Part shown: positions 62,825 to 64,000 of the stretch, one piece after another
How the letters are laid out: each line of letters begins with the position of its first letter
Position numbering within the stretch: the first letter of the stretch is position 1
NCBI RefSeq assembly: GCF_001310895.1
Contig: NZ_BAZS01000002.1
Coordinates: 186,001 to 250,000 of the forward strand
Length of the DNA: 64,000 nucleotides
Direction of reading: 5' to 3'
DNA from: Virgibacillus halodenitrificans JCM 12304
Lineage (GTDB): Bacteria > Bacillota > Bacilli > Bacillales > Amphibacillaceae
Translations under genes and position numbers: made by a program
The notes under the pieces: generated by a model
Told to the model about the DNA's origin: nothing
Databases searched by the model: none
What the model saw: only the letters and a program-made list of their open reading frames with translations

Positions 62825-64000
62825 ATGGCCCAAGAAAAAATTAACATGCCGCAATTAGGTGAGAGTGTAACGGAAGGTACCATTAGTTCTTGGCTGGTTG
62901 CTCCAGGAGATAAAGTGAACAAATATGATCCTATCGCTGAAGTAATGACTGACAAAGTGAATGCGGAAGTTCCATCCTCGTTCACAGGTACAATTAAGGA
63001 GCTTGTGGCAGATGAGGGACAGACAATAGAAGTAGGAGAATTAATGTGCTATATCGATACGGAAGAAAGTCAATCGGGTGCAGCTAATGAAGAGACTTCA
63101 GAGAAAGCCGATTATGAAGCTAGTGAAGAAGTAAAAAGCGAGACTGATAGGTCTATGAAAAAACGCTATTCCCCCGCAGTGCTTCGTATGGCTCAGGAAA
63201 ACGATATTGATTTGTCACAAATAGAGGGAAGTGGCAGGCAGGGAAGAATTACGAGAAAAGATATAGAGAAGATAATTAAATCAAATAATCTTCCACAAGA
63301 AAGCACAACTTCAAGTGAAGTTACTGTCAATCAATCTAAAACTGAACCAAGTAAAATGAAGTCAGAACAAAACCAGTCAGTATCATCTTCAGCAGGAGAT
63401 ATTGAAATTCCAGTCACCGGGGTTCGTAAAGTGATCGCCCAAAATATGGTACGCTCAAAGCAGGAGATCCCACATGCATGGATGACGGTTGAAGTGGATG
63501 TAACAGACTTAGTGACTTACCGGAATAAAGTAAAAAATGATTTTAAGCAGAAGGAAGGCTTCAGTTTAACTTTCTTTGCTTTCTTTGTAAAAGCTGTTGC
63601 TCAGGCTCTTAAAGAATATCCGCAACTTAATAGTACTTGGGCAGAAGATAAGATTATTCAGCGGAAAGACATTAATTTATCAATTGCCGTAGCAAAGGAT
63701 CAAGAATTATTTGTACCTGTTATTAAACATGCTGATGAGAAAAGCATAAAAGGTATTGCTAGAGACATATACGAACTAGCGATGAAAGCACGTTCAAATA
63801 AGCTTACCTCTTCAGATATGCAAGGAGGTACCTTCACTGTGAATAATACGGGATCATTTGGATCTATCCATTCCATGGGGGTTATTAATCATCCTCAGGC
63901 AGCAATCCTTCAAGTTGAATCTATAGTAAAGCGACCTGTTATTGTAAATGACATGTTTGCTGCAAGAGATATGGTTAACCTTTCATTATCATTAGACCAT
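62825..64000 (+). CDS. bkdB: Branched-chain 2-oxoacid dehydrogenase E2 (partial)
   Basis: The frame is open for 392 codons to the window end (B. subtilis BkdB 424). Lipoyl domain (1-78) with lipoyl K44 in VMTDKVNAEV, Ala/Ser/Glu-rich linker, peripheral subunit-binding domain (about 115-152: SPAVLRMAQENDIDLSQIEG), and catalytic acyltransferase domain from about 195 (VTGVRKVIAQNMVRSKQEIP). The window stops at LSLSLDH, the start of the conserved active-site DHRxxDG. AGGAGGAAAG ribosome site. Confidence 0.96.
   Translation, partial: MAQEKINMPQLGESVTEGTISSWLVAPGDKVNKYDPIAEVMTDKVNAEVPSSFTGTIKELVADEGQTIEVGELMCYIDTEESQSGAANEETSEKADYEASEEVKSETDRSMKKRYSPAVLRMAQENDIDLSQIEGSGRQGRITRKDIEKIIKSNNLPQESTTSSEVTVNQSKTEPSKMKSEQNQSVSSSAGDIEIPVTGVRKVIAQNMVRSKQEIPHAWMTVEVDVTDLVTYRNKVKNDFKQKEGFSLTFFAFFVKAVAQALKEYPQLNSTWAEDKIIQRKDINLSIAVAKDQELFVPVIKHADEKSIKGIARDIYELAMKARSNKLTSSDMQGGTFTVNNTGSFGSIHSMGVINHPQAAILQVESIVKRPVIVNDMFAARDMVNLSLSLDH

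Noticed and set aside
1-64000. tRNA, rRNA, CRISPR arrays, insertion-sequence transposases or prophage genes
   Set aside because: None recognised by eye anywhere in the window; gene order is continuous with the conserved Bacillus core.

Overview
This is a low-GC (roughly 36 percent) chromosomal window from an endospore-forming, competence-capable member of the Bacillaceae. The gene order follows the Bacillus subtilis pbpA-to-bkd segment (yqgF ... comG ... gcv ... spoIIIA ... accBC ... ispA ... spo0A ... bkd) almost gene for gene. Several departures point away from B. subtilis and toward an Oceanobacillus/Virgibacillus/alkaliphile-like lineage: an OLE RNA with its partner protein OapA, a vitamin B12-dependent ribonucleotide reductase, dispersed Bacillaceae-type intergenic repeats, and no sinR/tapA/tasA block. 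The genus is inference; no rRNA lies in the window.

Layout. 1-12.5 kb: end of a transporter, PBP2-type pbpA, L33 rpmG, yqgN, a MoeB/ThiF-type E1, rhomboid gluP, an unknown anchored protein, a SpoVAF-like germination gene, yqgQ, a frameshifted glucokinase, and the small yqgW, yqgX and yqgY genes. 12.5-17.2 kb (minus strand): a SufR-like regulator and the complete comGA-GG DNA-uptake pseudopilus operon. 17.3-20 kb: yqzE, yqhG and the SNF2 helicase yqhH. 20-24.4 kb: glycine riboswitch followed by gcvT-gcvPA-gcvPB. 24.4-32.6 kb: rhodanese yqhL, nrdJ behind paired NrdR boxes, mntR, patatin yqhO, yqhP, yqhR, yqhT and efp. 32.6-33.5 kb: a gene-free region with two inverted copies of a structured repeat and a sigma-E promoter. 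33.5-38.6 kb: spoIIIAA-AH. 38.7-45.1 kb: accB-accC behind a FapR-like operator, yqhY, nusB, folD, xseA, xseB, ispA. 45.1-46.4 kb: OLE RNA and oapA. 46.4-52 kb: tlyA, argR, recN, spoIVB, spo0A. 52-53.8 kb (minus): thrD-type aspartokinase and yqzF. 54 kb to the end: bkdR and a sigma-54-type operon ptb-bcd-buk-lpdV-bkdAA-bkdAB-bkdB for branched-chain keto acid degradation; bkdB runs off the window.

The most notable system is the OLE ribonucleoprotein locus: an about 600-nt structured RNA with its own extended -10 promoter, closed by an 8-bp end pairing, followed by its membrane partner OapA. The dxs gene that usually follows is missing. Two enzymes (glcK and bkdAB) are each broken by a single small indel, which is either real decay or sequence error. 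Several operators can be read by eye: NrdR boxes at nrdJ, a FapR box at accB, 0A boxes plus a sigma-H promoter at spo0A, a sigma-E promoter at spoIIIA, and a sigma-54 promoter with candidate BkdR and CcpA sites at bkd.
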